Source: DYJK01 sp964464825 (GTDB lineage: Bacteria > Bacteroidota > Ignavibacteria > Ignavibacteriales > Melioribacteraceae). From it: DNA of 64,000 nucleotides. The DNA is taken from contig CAYXKL010000001.1 in the NCBI GenBank assembly GCA_964464825.1, forward strand, positions 62,001 to 126,000. Direction: 5' to 3'. The translations under genes were made by a program, and so were the position numbers. Numbering within the stretch: position 1 is the first letter of the stretch; every line of letters starts with the position of its first letter. Shown here piece after piece: positions 55,966 to 64,000 of this stretch. The notes beneath the pieces were generated by a model. It saw nothing but the letters and a program-made list of their open reading frames with translations, ran no database searches and was not told where the DNA came from.

Positions 55966-56226
55966 ATGAAAAAAACTATTCTATTAATATTAGTTGGAAA
56001 CCGAAAGGAATCGGCAGTCAAAGTTCAGCAGATACTTACCGGCTGGGGATGCACAATTAAAACTCGGCTTGGTTTACACGATGGAGTGCTTGATAATTGT
56101 TCCGATTCCGGCTTATTGATTTTGGAAATTTGCGGAACAGACGAACAGAACCACGAACTTGCAAGAAAGTTTTCCGTGCTGCCGGGAGTTTCTTCTAAGC
56201 TGGTTGAGTTAGAAGTAGAAAAGTAA
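55966..56226 (+). CDS. TM1266-like ACT-fold protein (iron hydrogenase regulator-like)
   Basis: This 86-residue protein has the small ACT-like fold of the TM1266 family, seen as LLILVGNRKESAVKVQQILTG followed by LDNCSDSGLLILEICG and VLPGVSSKLVELE. Members are often next to iron-only hydrogenase genes and are thought to be regulators. No hydrogenase or radical-SAM genes are nearby here. It is a single gene on the plus strand. A weak ribosome site (TTGGTGAAAT) precedes the ATG. Confidence 0.75.
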   Translation: MKKTILLILVGNRKESAVKVQQILTGWGCTIKTRLGLHDGVLDNCSDSGLLILEICGTDEQNHELARKFSVLPGVSSKLVELEVEK

Positions 56227-56239
56227 CACTTCTGATAGA

Positions 56240-56270
56240 ACGCAGATTACGCTGATTAAGCAGATTTGAA
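56240..56270. repeat. Repeat-like fragment GCAGATTACGCTGATTAAGCAGAT
   Basis: A short stretch (AACGCAGATT, then ACGCTGATTAAGCAGATTT) lies between the TM1266-like gene and the PH-like gene. It has the look of a short dispersed repeat, and part of its vocabulary recurs at 26101-26156. Confidence 0.3.
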
Positions 56271-56288
56271 GGAATTTAAAACTTCTAC

Positions 56289-56813
56289 TTACGATTTTAA
56301 TTTTTTAATTACTGAATGCAATTCATTTGCTCTTTGCGAACCGATCAATATATTTTTTTTATTCTTAAAATGAATATACACGCCTACTTTTCCTCTCATT
56401 ATAAAACCAAGTGTCCGCCACCGTATCGAATAACGCAGACCCCATCCGCCAAAATCGATTATTGGATTAAATTCTTTTATTTCAAAACTTTCTATATCAT
56501 CAATTAAATATTCTCTTATCATCAGCGGATAAAATCTAACATATATTTTACTGTCATCTATTTTCACTGTAAGCTTCATAACAAAGAATAACCAGATAAT
56601 AAAAAGTAGAATCGGAATTGTAATTACAGATAATATGATAAATTCTGTATTCGAGAGTGGATCTGAGCCCACCGGTTCTTTTAATATCAATTGATAATAG
56701 AGTGACACAAGCAGAAAAATTATCATACCGGCTGTAATCGGTGTTACCAAAAATAAATTCCACTTTTGGTCGAATTTTTCCTCCTCAAAAAAATAAATTT
56801 TTTCCTCTTTCAT
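56289..56813 (-). CDS. PH-like membrane protein of unknown function
   Basis: This 174-residue protein has two membrane spans (about residues 23-45 and 62-85) followed by a soluble beta-rich region with IDFGGWGLRYSIRWRTLG and GVYIHFKNKKNILIGSQRANEL, which resembles bacterial PH-like domains. It starts seven bases after the stop of the AlkD gene on the same strand and may be co-transcribed. No catalytic motif was seen. Confidence 0.75.
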   Translation of the reverse strand: MKEEKIYFFEEEKFDQKWNLFLVTPITAGMIIFLLVSLYYQLILKEPVGSDPLSNTEFIILSVITIPILLFIIWLFFVMKLTVKIDDSKIYVRFYPLMIREYLIDDIESFEIKEFNPIIDFGGWGLRYSIRWRTLGFIMRGKVGVYIHFKNKKNILIGSQRANELHSVIKKLKS

Positions 56814-56820
56814 TTTTTTC

Positions 56821-57528
56821 TCACTTGCTATTCCTAATATATGTCTTGGGATTATTTAATTCGCGCAGTGCATCATTCGCAATCCATCGTGCTGATTTTG
56901 AATCAATCATTTTAATTTCTTCAGCAAGGTTTACAGCTTCTTCTTTTAGAAATGTACTTCTCTTACCAATTTGTCTCAAAGACCAGTTAACTGCTTTCTT
57001 AACAAAATTTCTTTCATCAACAGAATATTTTTTTATTAAAGGAAAGAACTGTAATAATTCAATATCGTTTCTTTTTTTATCATGCACCGCTAGGTAAGCA
57101 ATCAATGAGAAAGCGGTACGCCGTACAAACTCTTGTTTTCTATTAGCCCACTTTGGAATCATAACGTAAGCATATTCTGTTTTTCGGAAAAGGTTTGAAC
57201 ATGTTCCGTCAACTATATCCCAAGAGTTAAAATCTTTAATCCATTTATTCATTAAAGCTTTAGTTGTTAATTTGGGATCCGCAATCATAGAGGCAACATG
57301 CCGTGCTTCGTGGTATCCGCTTTCCCATAATTTTAGTGCTAATGTGTGATTCTTACCTATCTTTTTTGCTAATGCATGCATGTTGGGCGCACTCACACCA
57401 AAAGCTTTTTGTACATTAATCCCATAACGCGCCATCCCTTCGCGATTATATTGGCTGCCGTGTTTTTTTAACTCTGAGATAACAGAATTAATTGTGTAAA
57501 TTTTTGAATTGTTTTTTTGAGGTTTCAA
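56821..57528 (-). CDS. AlkD-like DNA alkylation repair protein
   Basis: This 235-residue HEAT-repeat protein matches the DNA alkylation repair (AlkD) family, which removes alkylated bases through a helical-repeat DNA-binding surface. Typical pieces are YNREGMARYGINVQKAFGVSAP, WDIVDGTCSNLF and RTAFSLIAYLAVHDKK, along with VKKAVNWSLRQIGKR. It is downstream of the SdiA-regulated-like gene by 23 bases. It pairs in function with the AlkA-like gene at 16.6 kb. Confidence 0.88.
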   Translation of the reverse strand: MKPQKNNSKIYTINSVISELKKHGSQYNREGMARYGINVQKAFGVSAPNMHALAKKIGKNHTLALKLWESGYHEARHVASMIADPKLTTKALMNKWIKDFNSWDIVDGTCSNLFRKTEYAYVMIPKWANRKQEFVRRTAFSLIAYLAVHDKKRNDIELLQFFPLIKKYSVDERNFVKKAVNWSLRQIGKRSTFLKEEAVNLAEEIKMIDSKSARWIANDALRELNNPKTYIRNSK

Positions 57529-57551
57529 TAGATCCTCAAGTATGTGATTTT

Positions 57552-58301
57552 TTAATTTGGTGAATATTCAAATATGTAAAGTTTTTCTTCTTTATCCGAT
57601 ACAAAATAAATTCTTCTAGATTTTACATCGATAGCAATTCCCTCAATTTGTGTAATCTTTACTTTGTGTGTTTCTATCACCTCCCCTTTTTTATTGCAAA
57701 GGAAAAGTGATTTGTTCTCATCGCTTATTATCCATAATTGATTTGTTTCTGATGTTAATTCAACACCAGAATAGTCTCTTGCATATTTTAATTCTTTCCG
57801 TGATAATTCATTGAAATTTTTATCGTACTCAATTAAATATGCTGGATTCTTTTCTTTGATAATAAAAAAATGGCCTGATTTTTTATCGAACTCTATTCCT
57901 TCTAGACCGGTATTGTTTTTATTAATATGAGAAGTTGAAAATCTTTTCTGTTCTTTTCCGCTATAGCCAACAAAAATGATTTCACCAGATCTTTCGGATA
58001 CAACTGCAATTGTCGTATCGTTTATTACTGTTACTCCTTCAATATCTTCAGCTTCTATTTTTACAGATTTTACAATTTTACCATCAAGTGTTATCATGTA
58101 AGCGCTTCTGCTCTGATCACTAACGGTCCATAAATATTTTTTATCAACTGTTAATGCCAGTCCTGATGGTTCAGTAACATTAATTTTATATTCTGCTAAT
58201 TGTTTAAGCTCTCCTTTATTTTTATTGTCAGATTGATTGCAATTTGTACAGAGAAACAGCAGTGCAGTAGAAAAAATAATATTGGCAAATATTTTTCTCA
58301 T
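57552..58301 (-). CDS. SdiA-regulated-like lipoprotein
   Basis: This 249-residue lipoprotein (lipobox LCTNC, Cys22) matches the SdiA-regulated family, with a beta-propeller-like repeat of strands: SGLALTVDKKYLWTVSD, IEGVTVINDTTIAVVSE and similar motifs. It could bind a ligand or calcium but no site is clear. It overlaps the CotH gene's stop by four bases (ATGA) and is likely co-translated with it. Its role is unknown. Confidence 0.83.
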   Translation of the reverse strand: MRKIFANIIFSTALLFLCTNCNQSDNKNKGELKQLAEYKINVTEPSGLALTVDKKYLWTVSDQSRSAYMITLDGKIVKSVKIEAEDIEGVTVINDTTIAVVSERSGEIIFVGYSGKEQKRFSTSHINKNNTGLEGIEFDKKSGHFFIIKEKNPAYLIEYDKNFNELSRKELKYARDYSGVELTSETNQLWIISDENKSLFLCNKKGEVIETHKVKITQIEGIAIDVKSRRIYFVSDKEEKLYIFEYSPN

Positions 58302-60268
58302 TTAAGAATCATCATTTTTTTTATTATAGTATAATTCCCGACAGTTAATTTATAAAAATAGATTCCGGAATTTAAAGTTATACCATCATTTAATTTTTCT
58401 GCATTAAACTCCACTTTATAACTTCCGGGTCCCATATTATCATTTACGAGTGTTGAAATTTCTCTTCCGAGTAAATCATAAACTATTAATGTAACTAACC
58501 GCTCTTTATGTCCTTCTCTGTGATAAGGAGAGGAATTTAAAGGTGAGGTCGGTATGAAATATTCAATTGTTGTGCTTGGATTAAATGGATTAGGATAATT
58601 TTGATATAAAACAAATTCGGTTGAAATAGGATTATCATTTTTAATACTTGTCGGTATAGCTTCAATTTTATATGCCGGAGAAATTGTAACAACCTTTCCT
58701 GATTTCTTACCGAGTCCCTTAAATGTATAATTGCCCGGATTTAATATTGTAATTGATAACGAGTCGTTCTCTAATTTCAATTTGACATCTGCATTGAGAG
58801 ATTTGAATTCAATAGTATCTACATTGAGAACATTACTATAAAATTCCGATTTATGATATTTTCTTTCGATTCCAATATAAATTTTATCGTTCGAAAAATC
58901 TTTTTCTTTCCATTCAATATCGGAGTAAGCAGAGCTTAAATGAGTATTCAACCAATAATATCTTTGTGAGAGCCATGATTTTAAGTAATTAACTTCTGCT
59001 TCGTAAGAAGTAAAATTATTTTTATTAGGCCAGACATAAGAATTACCATCGAATAATTCGGGCCACCTTGCTGAGTTTCTCGAAATAGCTTCCGAAAGAA
59101 TTGCTGTCTGGCTATCTATATAATAGGTTACCGATAGATAACTTAAAATCGTTTTTTGAAGTTCATACCATCTTTTGGAAAGTTTATTAATAAAAACTGG
59201 GTCGTTCATCAATTTGATTGTGTAAAACGGATTTGCAATATCTCCGTTGGATTGTTTGAACGATTGCCAGCCGAAAGGATTGTGTCCGTCATCGTAATCA
59301 GCCAAACCGAAAGAAATATCAAAATCCCAAAGCGGACCCATTACAAGTTTTCCTTTTTCACTATCACGGTCTTTGTAAAAGTAAGCGCTTAAACGGTATG
59401 CATCAGTATTCTTTGAAAACTCATTTAGTAGATAACAATCCACAAACGAATCAACATCAATGTAATTATAATATCCGCTGAAAGGGTCGTTATAGACATT
59501 TGTGCTTAAGATGGTTTCGAATTGAGTAATATAATTTTTTATGTAATCGAATTGTTCTTGTGCAATATCTTCCAGCTTCGGTTCCTGAATATTGTAATAA
59601 ACTCTTCCATACCCTCCTAGTATAGGCGGATAGGGTGAATACCATTTTTTTTCGTCTTCTTCGGGTCTATCTATATGAAGAATATAACCGCCGGTAAGTT
59701 TATCACCCGATATGTCTTCAGGATCAATTTTTTTTATATCAACTCTGTTTTTATCACGTTTTATTTTTTCTTGCAGAATATATATGCCGCGGTAATCTCC
59801 ATTCAATATCAATTCAAAATATTTTGTACGGGATGCATAACGTCCCATATCATTTGCAAATTTAAAGATTAAAACATTTCTCAAAAATGTTTTATCAATA
59901 TGAGATGCATTTAAAACCCAATCGCTCTCCTCGGGCATTCCAAGTAGCGAAGCATTAATATCGTTTCCGTTTTCATCCCATAATTCTATTCCATATTGTT
60001 TTTTATCAAACCTCTGGGATGAATGACCGCGCACTTCAATTCCAATTTTCCCTTCATAAGCATAAACATTATCGGTTACATAATTTCTATTGCCGGCTCC
60101 ATTATCAATAATTTTCATTTCTGCTTCTATTTTCGGTTCATCTGGAATCCACTCTCCGTTTGTGTCTATTATTATTATAGGTAGATTGGATGAAGTGAAA
60201 TTAACTTGTGCGTATAAGCAAGATTTCACTATGAAAAATGCAAAAATAAAAAAACTAATTCTGTTCAT
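58298..60268 (-). CDS. CotH-like kinase with T9SS sorting domain
   Basis: This 656-residue secreted protein has a signal peptide (FFIFAFFIVKSCLYAQ), a CotH-family domain (residues about 30-370; IEVRGHSSQRFDKKQYGIEL, GDYRGIYILQEKIKRDKNR and GPLWDFDISFG) and a C-terminal type IX sorting domain, FVLYQNYPNPFNPSTT, ending SGIYFYKLTVGNYTIIKKMMILK-like. Spore CotH proteins are atypical protein kinases, and the surface use here is inference. About residues 573-592 are a repeat-derived insertion in the sorting tail. The following gene overlaps by four bases. Confidence 0.9.
   Translation of the reverse strand: MNRISFFIFAFFIVKSCLYAQVNFTSSNLPIIIIDTNGEWIPDEPKIEAEMKIIDNGAGNRNYVTDNVYAYEGKIGIEVRGHSSQRFDKKQYGIELWDENGNDINASLLGMPEESDWVLNASHIDKTFLRNVLIFKFANDMGRYASRTKYFELILNGDYRGIYILQEKIKRDKNRVDIKKIDPEDISGDKLTGGYILHIDRPEEDEKKWYSPYPPILGGYGRVYYNIQEPKLEDIAQEQFDYIKNYITQFETILSTNVYNDPFSGYYNYIDVDSFVDCYLLNEFSKNTDAYRLSAYFYKDRDSEKGKLVMGPLWDFDISFGLADYDDGHNPFGWQSFKQSNGDIANPFYTIKLMNDPVFINKLSKRWYELQKTILSYLSVTYYIDSQTAILSEAISRNSARWPELFDGNSYVWPNKNNFTSYEAEVNYLKSWLSQRYYWLNTHLSSAYSDIEWKEKDFSNDKIYIGIERKYHKSEFYSNVLNVDTIEFKSLNADVKLKLENDSLSITILNPGNYTFKGLGKKSGKVVTISPAYKIEAIPTSIKNDNPISTEFVLYQNYPNPFNPSTTIEYFIPTSPLNSSPYHREGHKERLVTLIVYDLLGREISTLVNDNMGPGSYKVEFNAEKLNDGITLNSGIYFYKLTVGNYTIIKKMMILK
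58493..58551 (-). repeat. In-frame copy of the GGAGAGG dispersed repeat
   Basis: Within the T9SS tail of the CotH gene lies a diverged copy of the palindrome at 41176-41226. It reads GACCTCACC, then CCTCTCCTT, then GAGAAGGACATAAAGAGCGGTTA on the coding strand, and keeps the frame. It encodes TSPLNSSPYHREGHKERL, an insertion before the LVTLIVYD strand. Confidence 0.7.
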
Positions 60269-60293
60269 TTAATGATCTGCAATGGTAAATTAT

Positions 60294-61133
60294 TTATTCG
60301 GCTTTTTCGTAAACTCTTACATATTCAACTTCCATTTTTTGTGGAAAGATTGTGTTATCGATTCCTTGAGATCCTCCCCATGAACCGCCGATTGCTATAT
60401 TCAAAATCAAATGAAAGTCTTTATAGAATGGCCAGTATTGCCAGCCCTTGTTTTCATTAGTTGCAGTAAAATAATGCTGATCATCAACAAACATTTTAAT
60501 TTGTGTTGAATCCCATTCCATCGTGTATGTATGAAATGCAGACATTGCATCATTAACTCTAATCGTTGCTGTTTTTTGTGTATTGTTTGTCCAAACATAT
60601 TTATTGCAATGGATTGAAGCATGAATAACACCGGGATCATAACCAACATGTTCCATTATATCAATCTCTCCGTTATCGGGCCAGCCGCCGTTTCCGAGAT
60701 TCCAAACTGTGGGTAGCATCCAGATAGCCGGCCATGTTCCTCTTCCATACGGAAGTTTTGCCCGGACTTCAATTCTACCGTAAGTCCAATCACCTTTATG
60801 TTTAGTTACTAATCTTGCCGATGAATAAGGAAAATCTTTGTAATTATCGCGGCGTGCTTCGATAATTAACTTACCATTTTCAACTCTTGAATTTTCCTGG
60901 CGGTATGCATGGTATGCTTGTGATTCGTCGTTCACCCATCCCGGATCTGCAACATCATATCCCCATTTATTCACATCGGGCAAACCGGTATAATTGAATT
61001 CATCCGACCATACTAAATTCCAGCCGGGTAGTTTTGTTGTATCATCTACAGTTGGTTCATTTGATTGTGAAGAACAATTTGTAAAAGCTGATAATCCAAT
61101 TACGATAATCAATATAAATTTGGAGCGGTTCAT
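60294..61133 (-). CDS. GH16 family beta-glucanase lipoprotein
   Basis: This 279-residue protein is a family 16 glycoside hydrolase, likely an endo-beta-1,3-glucanase. The catalytic motif E-I-D-I-M-E is visible in GEIDIMEHVGYDPG, and DGRxPYGRGTWPAIWML-like and WSDEFNYTG segments match the family. A lipobox (FTNCSS) predicts a lipoprotein. The ATG at 61133 is preferred over 61139, which sits directly on the ribosome site (AAAGGGA). It lies 25 bases upstream of the CotH gene and probably forms an operon with it. Confidence 0.92.
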   Translation of the reverse strand: MNRSKFILIIVIGLSAFTNCSSQSNEPTVDDTTKLPGWNLVWSDEFNYTGLPDVNKWGYDVADPGWVNDESQAYHAYRQENSRVENGKLIIEARRDNYKDFPYSSARLVTKHKGDWTYGRIEVRAKLPYGRGTWPAIWMLPTVWNLGNGGWPDNGEIDIMEHVGYDPGVIHASIHCNKYVWTNNTQKTATIRVNDAMSAFHTYTMEWDSTQIKMFVDDQHYFTATNENKGWQYWPFYKDFHLILNIAIGGSWGGSQGIDNTIFPQKMEVEYVRVYEKAE

Positions 61134-61253
61134 TATCATTCCCTTTTTGTAAATTTCAGTTATACTTGATGCAAAGTTAAAATAAATTGATGAGAGTTTC
61201 AGATTAATAGGATGCTTTTTGATATGTAAAAAATTATTCTCTCTTTTTTTTAA

Positions 61254-61733
61254 TTAGAACGCTTTCTTCATTATCCCAATTTGTCCCGAATGATATGCGT
61301 TGTGCTGAAGAAGACCTATTATCATTGTTTCGAAAGATACACCCGTCCCAAAACTTGGATTGATTGCAGTTCCAACAATTTGATCGAGTTTTTCTTCATT
61401 AATCATCTTCAACGTTTCTATTAAGCCATTTACAGCAATAAACAATTTATTTTTTAAACTGTCAAAATTATCATTCTTAAAATTTTGTGGATCGGGCCAG
61501 TCTCCAATTTGGGGTTCACCCGGTTCATTTCCGGTTAAACGCGAAGTAACTTCATCTGTCCATGCAATTAAGTGAAGAACTAATTCTTTAATCGTATGGG
61601 CATTTTTAATCACACGCATGTTAGATTGATTTTCATTTAAATCTGATAAAATTATTTTTAGCGAACTGCCATGCCATGGATTGCCAAAAACAGATAATTT
61701 AATTTCTTCGATTAGTTTTTCTACTCTATTCAT
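61254..61733 (-). CDS. DinB-family protein
   Basis: This 159-residue four-helix-bundle protein matches the DinB/YfiT family of metal-dependent small-molecule transferases. The metal-ligand-like histidines are in LKELVLHLIAWTDEV (His) and LLQHNAYHSGQIGIM (two His). Such proteins often act on thiols such as bacillithiol, but the substrate is unknown here. It stands between the CLC channel gene, 15 bases away, and the GH16 gene. Confidence 0.83.
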   Translation of the reverse strand: MNRVEKLIEEIKLSVFGNPWHGSSLKIILSDLNENQSNMRVIKNAHTIKELVLHLIAWTDEVTSRLTGNEPGEPQIGDWPDPQNFKNDNFDSLKNKLFIAVNGLIETLKMINEEKLDQIVGTAINPSFGTGVSFETMIIGLLQHNAYHSGQIGIMKKAF

Positions 61734-61748
61734 TTTAACCTTTCTTTT

Positions 61749-63827
61749 TTACCAATTAGATGTAGCAGAGATCTTCTCATCCGCTCCTAATAAAACCAGA
61801 AGGTCATCTTCTTTAATTACATAATCAGGTGTTGGAATAATATATTGCTGCTTATTTGAATTTTCCGAATAGGGTGATTCATCTTTTTTAATCATTAGTA
61901 TTTCAAGACCATATTTGTTTCTCAAAGCTGTTTGAGCAATTGTAATTCCAACAAATTCTCTCGCTGGTTTTTTTTCAATTATTGAAAATCCTTCCATTAC
62001 TTTCGATTCTTTAATCAGATCAATATTTTTTAAATCACGCGCAAATCCTTCAACCAAATTTTGTTTTAGATTTTCTTTATTATATGCCTTAATTACATCG
62101 TGCCGGGAAATGGTGCCTATAATTTTTTTATTATTATCAATACTTACAACCGGTAATTCATCAACATCTTTATGTTCAAATATTTTCATCACATGATCAA
62201 GATCATCACTTTCGTAAATTGGTGTAATCTGCTTTAATGCTATATCTCCGGCAACAATCATTTCTCTTATATGTTCATATTCGGTAATTATCGGTCGTAT
62301 TTCATTTTCAGTTATAATTCCGGTTAACATTTCATTGCCATCAATTGTATAAAAACTGCTTTTACTGCTTTCCATCATTTTGTTTAATACTTTTGATAAA
62401 GACATTTCCTGTGGTATTAAAACAAAATCGGTTTTCATTATTTGTTTGGCTGATATACTTCCCAAAAGACTTAATTCTTTTCTTTGATGAACTCGGTAGC
62501 CTTGTTTTTCAAGGTGGTGTTCATGCACAGATTTTTTTAGAGTGCCGTGTACAACCATAGTGCTTGCTACAACAGCTAACATTAATGGAAGTATAAAAGT
62601 ATAATCTTGTGTCATTTCAAATATTATAAGAATAGCAGAAATTGGTATTGAATTAATTCCGCCGAGAACCGCACCCATACCAACAAGAATAAATGCTGTT
62701 ACATCAAGTTGAAGATTAAATAAAAAATTGACCGCAGTACCAAAAAGAAATCCGAAACAAGCGCCCATAAAAAGTGAAGGTGCAAATACACCGCCAAAAC
62801 CGCCCGAATTTAATATCAATGGAACAAGTAAAAATTTAATTACTAGTAAAACTGCAACCACTTGCCAGCTTAAAACATTTGCCAGAATGCTGTTAATACT
62901 TGAGTATCCAATACCGAAAATTTCTTTATAAAAATAACCGCACACACCAACAATAAGTCCTACCGATATCATTAAAACCCATCTGGGGATTTTTTTTAAT
63001 ATTCTTTTTGAAATCAAAGTATCGAGTAGATTTGAGTACCTTATAAAAAAGAGAGAGATAAACCCGGCAAGCACACCTAATAAAGCATACAAGTAGATAA
63101 AATGGTATCCGCCAACATCCGGACTTTCAAAAACAAACACTGAAGTGTTGCCCAGGAAAATTCTTGATATGGCGCTTGATGTTACTGTAGCAAGTATAAG
63201 AGCAGAAAAGGTTGTGGTTTGAAATTCATTGAGTAAAATTATTTCCAATGCAAAGAATATTCCTCCCATTGGAGTATTAAATATTGCGGCTATAGCAGCA
63301 CCTGATCCGGCAGCAGTAAAAACTCTTTTACGTGAATCCGAAAGTTTAAGTAGATGTGCAATTTTATTTGCAACGCCGCCGCCCAGCTGTGCTGCCGGAG
63401 CTTCCGGACCAACAGTGTTGCCCGAACCAATGCTGATAACCGGCGCAATAAAATGAAAGATTGTTGATCGGAAAGGAATTTTTACTCCTTTGCTTGCAAC
63501 GGCTTTAATTACCTCAGCAACGCCGCGTTGTTTGGATATTTCCGGTGCAGCGGTAATCATTATACTTTGAATCAGCATACCAATTGCCGGTAATACAATT
63601 ACTGCCGCCGCTCCAAGAAAAAATAATCCTTCTTTTGTTTGAGTAAAAAATAATTCGTTGAAAAATTCTATTGAATTATGAAAAATGACCGTAGCAAATC
63701 CAACTGCTGTACCGATTATAATTGCAAAGATTACAAATTGTGTGTATTCGGTTTCTAATATTCTATTATAAATTTTAACAGTTATATTCCCGAACGATGA
63801 TAATATTTTATTAACTAAGGTTATCAT
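61749..63827 (-). CDS. CLC-family chloride channel with CBS and RCK_C domains
   Basis: This 692-residue protein has a CLC membrane core (residues about 20-430) with the selectivity loop GSGNTVGPEAPAAQLGG, in which Glu is kept but the usual GPEGP Gly is Ala. Two CBS domains (about 460-585) follow, and a C-terminal TrkA/RCK_C-like domain (about 600-690, with VGITIAQTALRNKYG and LLVLLGAD). CLC proteins move chloride, often with proton exchange. The cytoplasmic domains suggest gating by nucleotides or other ligands. It heads the DinB gene. Confidence 0.93.
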   Translation of the reverse strand: MITLVNKILSSFGNITVKIYNRILETEYTQFVIFAIIIGTAVGFATVIFHNSIEFFNELFFTQTKEGLFFLGAAAVIVLPAIGMLIQSIMITAAPEISKQRGVAEVIKAVASKGVKIPFRSTIFHFIAPVISIGSGNTVGPEAPAAQLGGGVANKIAHLLKLSDSRKRVFTAAGSGAAIAAIFNTPMGGIFFALEIILLNEFQTTTFSALILATVTSSAISRIFLGNTSVFVFESPDVGGYHFIYLYALLGVLAGFISLFFIRYSNLLDTLISKRILKKIPRWVLMISVGLIVGVCGYFYKEIFGIGYSSINSILANVLSWQVVAVLLVIKFLLVPLILNSGGFGGVFAPSLFMGACFGFLFGTAVNFLFNLQLDVTAFILVGMGAVLGGINSIPISAILIIFEMTQDYTFILPLMLAVVASTMVVHGTLKKSVHEHHLEKQGYRVHQRKELSLLGSISAKQIMKTDFVLIPQEMSLSKVLNKMMESSKSSFYTIDGNEMLTGIITENEIRPIITEYEHIREMIVAGDIALKQITPIYESDDLDHVMKIFEHKDVDELPVVSIDNNKKIIGTISRHDVIKAYNKENLKQNLVEGFARDLKNIDLIKESKVMEGFSIIEKKPAREFVGITIAQTALRNKYGLEILMIKKDESPYSENSNKQQYIIPTPDYVIKEDDLLVLLGADEKISATSNW

Positions 63828-63894
63828 AAGTATAAAGTTAATAACCTCAATTCCTAATTGCTTTAATATTCAAAATTAATCGCATACTAAATTC

Positions 63895-64000
63895 TTAATT
63901 TATATTGAATGGAAAAGTAGATGAGCGTAATAATTTCCACTCACCGTTTTTTTCTTTCTGCCAGATTTGAATTCCTTTGTCGTATGCTACTGCCGGATCC
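63895..64000 (-). CDS. C-terminal end of an NTF2/SnoaL-like protein (partial)
   Basis: An open frame enters at the right edge of the window and ends with TAA at 63895. The last 34 codons include DPAVAYDKGIQIWQKEKNGEWK and resemble the C-terminal strand of SnoaL/DUF4440-like proteins, with the WxxxNGxWK pattern. The rest lies beyond the window, so identity is provisional. Confidence 0.55.
   Translation of the reverse strand, partial: DPAVAYDKGIQIWQKEKNGEWKLLRSSTFPFNIN

Noticed and set aside
1..64000. CRISPR array or prophage
   Set aside because: No regularly spaced direct repeats, Cas genes, integrase, capsid or tail genes were seen.

Overview
The window is AT-rich, densely coded bacterial chromosome. 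It most resembles the Ignavibacteriota/Melioribacter-like side of the Bacteroidetes-Chlorobi group. Reasons: a type IX secretion (Por) sorting tail with the NYPNPFNPSTTI signature on a CotH-like protein, a DUF4249 lipoprotein next to a TonB receptor, many dispersed palindromes and IVP-type four-helix-bundle insertions, and several BlaI/BlaR1, ECF-sigma and DUF4097 genes. No tRNA or rRNA gene, CRISPR array, prophage or transposase was seen. The lineage is inferred from gene content, not from a marker-gene comparison.

Layout. (1) 1-9060: a surface-glycan cluster. A 5'-truncated flippase, a GT2 glycosyltransferase and a putative DUF115/GT42-like transferase are followed by a complete CMP-pseudaminic acid pathway (pseB, pseC, a pseG-pseH fusion, pseI and an SpsF-type pseF) in an order that almost follows the reactions. 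An IVP-type element with inverted repeats sits between pseB and pseC and now supplies the start of PseC. A twin-arginine-type glycosylasparaginase follows directly. (2) 10-17 kb: prfA, a glycosyltransferase overlapping miaA, a cyclic-nucleotide/GAF kinase-like protein that lacks its phosphoacceptor histidine, and an AlkA-like glycosylase. (3) 17.2-22.1 kb: two ECF sigma-factor systems facing each other. One has a small zinc-type anti-sigma protein. The other has a HEAT-repeat membrane protein with a probable frameshifted start and two DUF4097 repeat proteins. (4) 22.4-24.9 kb: a BlaI/BlaR1-type pair behind two matching operators. (5) 24.9-29.1 kb: rnpB-recJ-yebC-ruvC-ruvA. (6) 29.2-41.1 kb: transporters, a GH13 lipoprotein, a PAS histidine kinase, an ABC-2 exporter, mazEF and an MltR-like gene. 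(7) 43.4-49.7 kb: the arginine operon argC-J-B-R-G-H behind two ARG boxes. (8) 49.8-64 kb: a serine hydrolase, the TonB/DUF4249 pair, a DUF2975/HTH pair, AlkD, a GH16-CotH-SdiA-like surface operon, DinB and a CLC channel.

The most unusual points are the mobile-like element that rewrote the PseC N-terminus, palindromic repeats inside or at the start of genes (41-residue-scale linker of the T9SS protein, start of the small gene at 36.9 kb), the BlaR1-like protein with a Pro-Pro-Ile-His repeat tail, the kinase with Gln in place of His, and the RNase P RNA stem that includes an upstream ATG of recJ.
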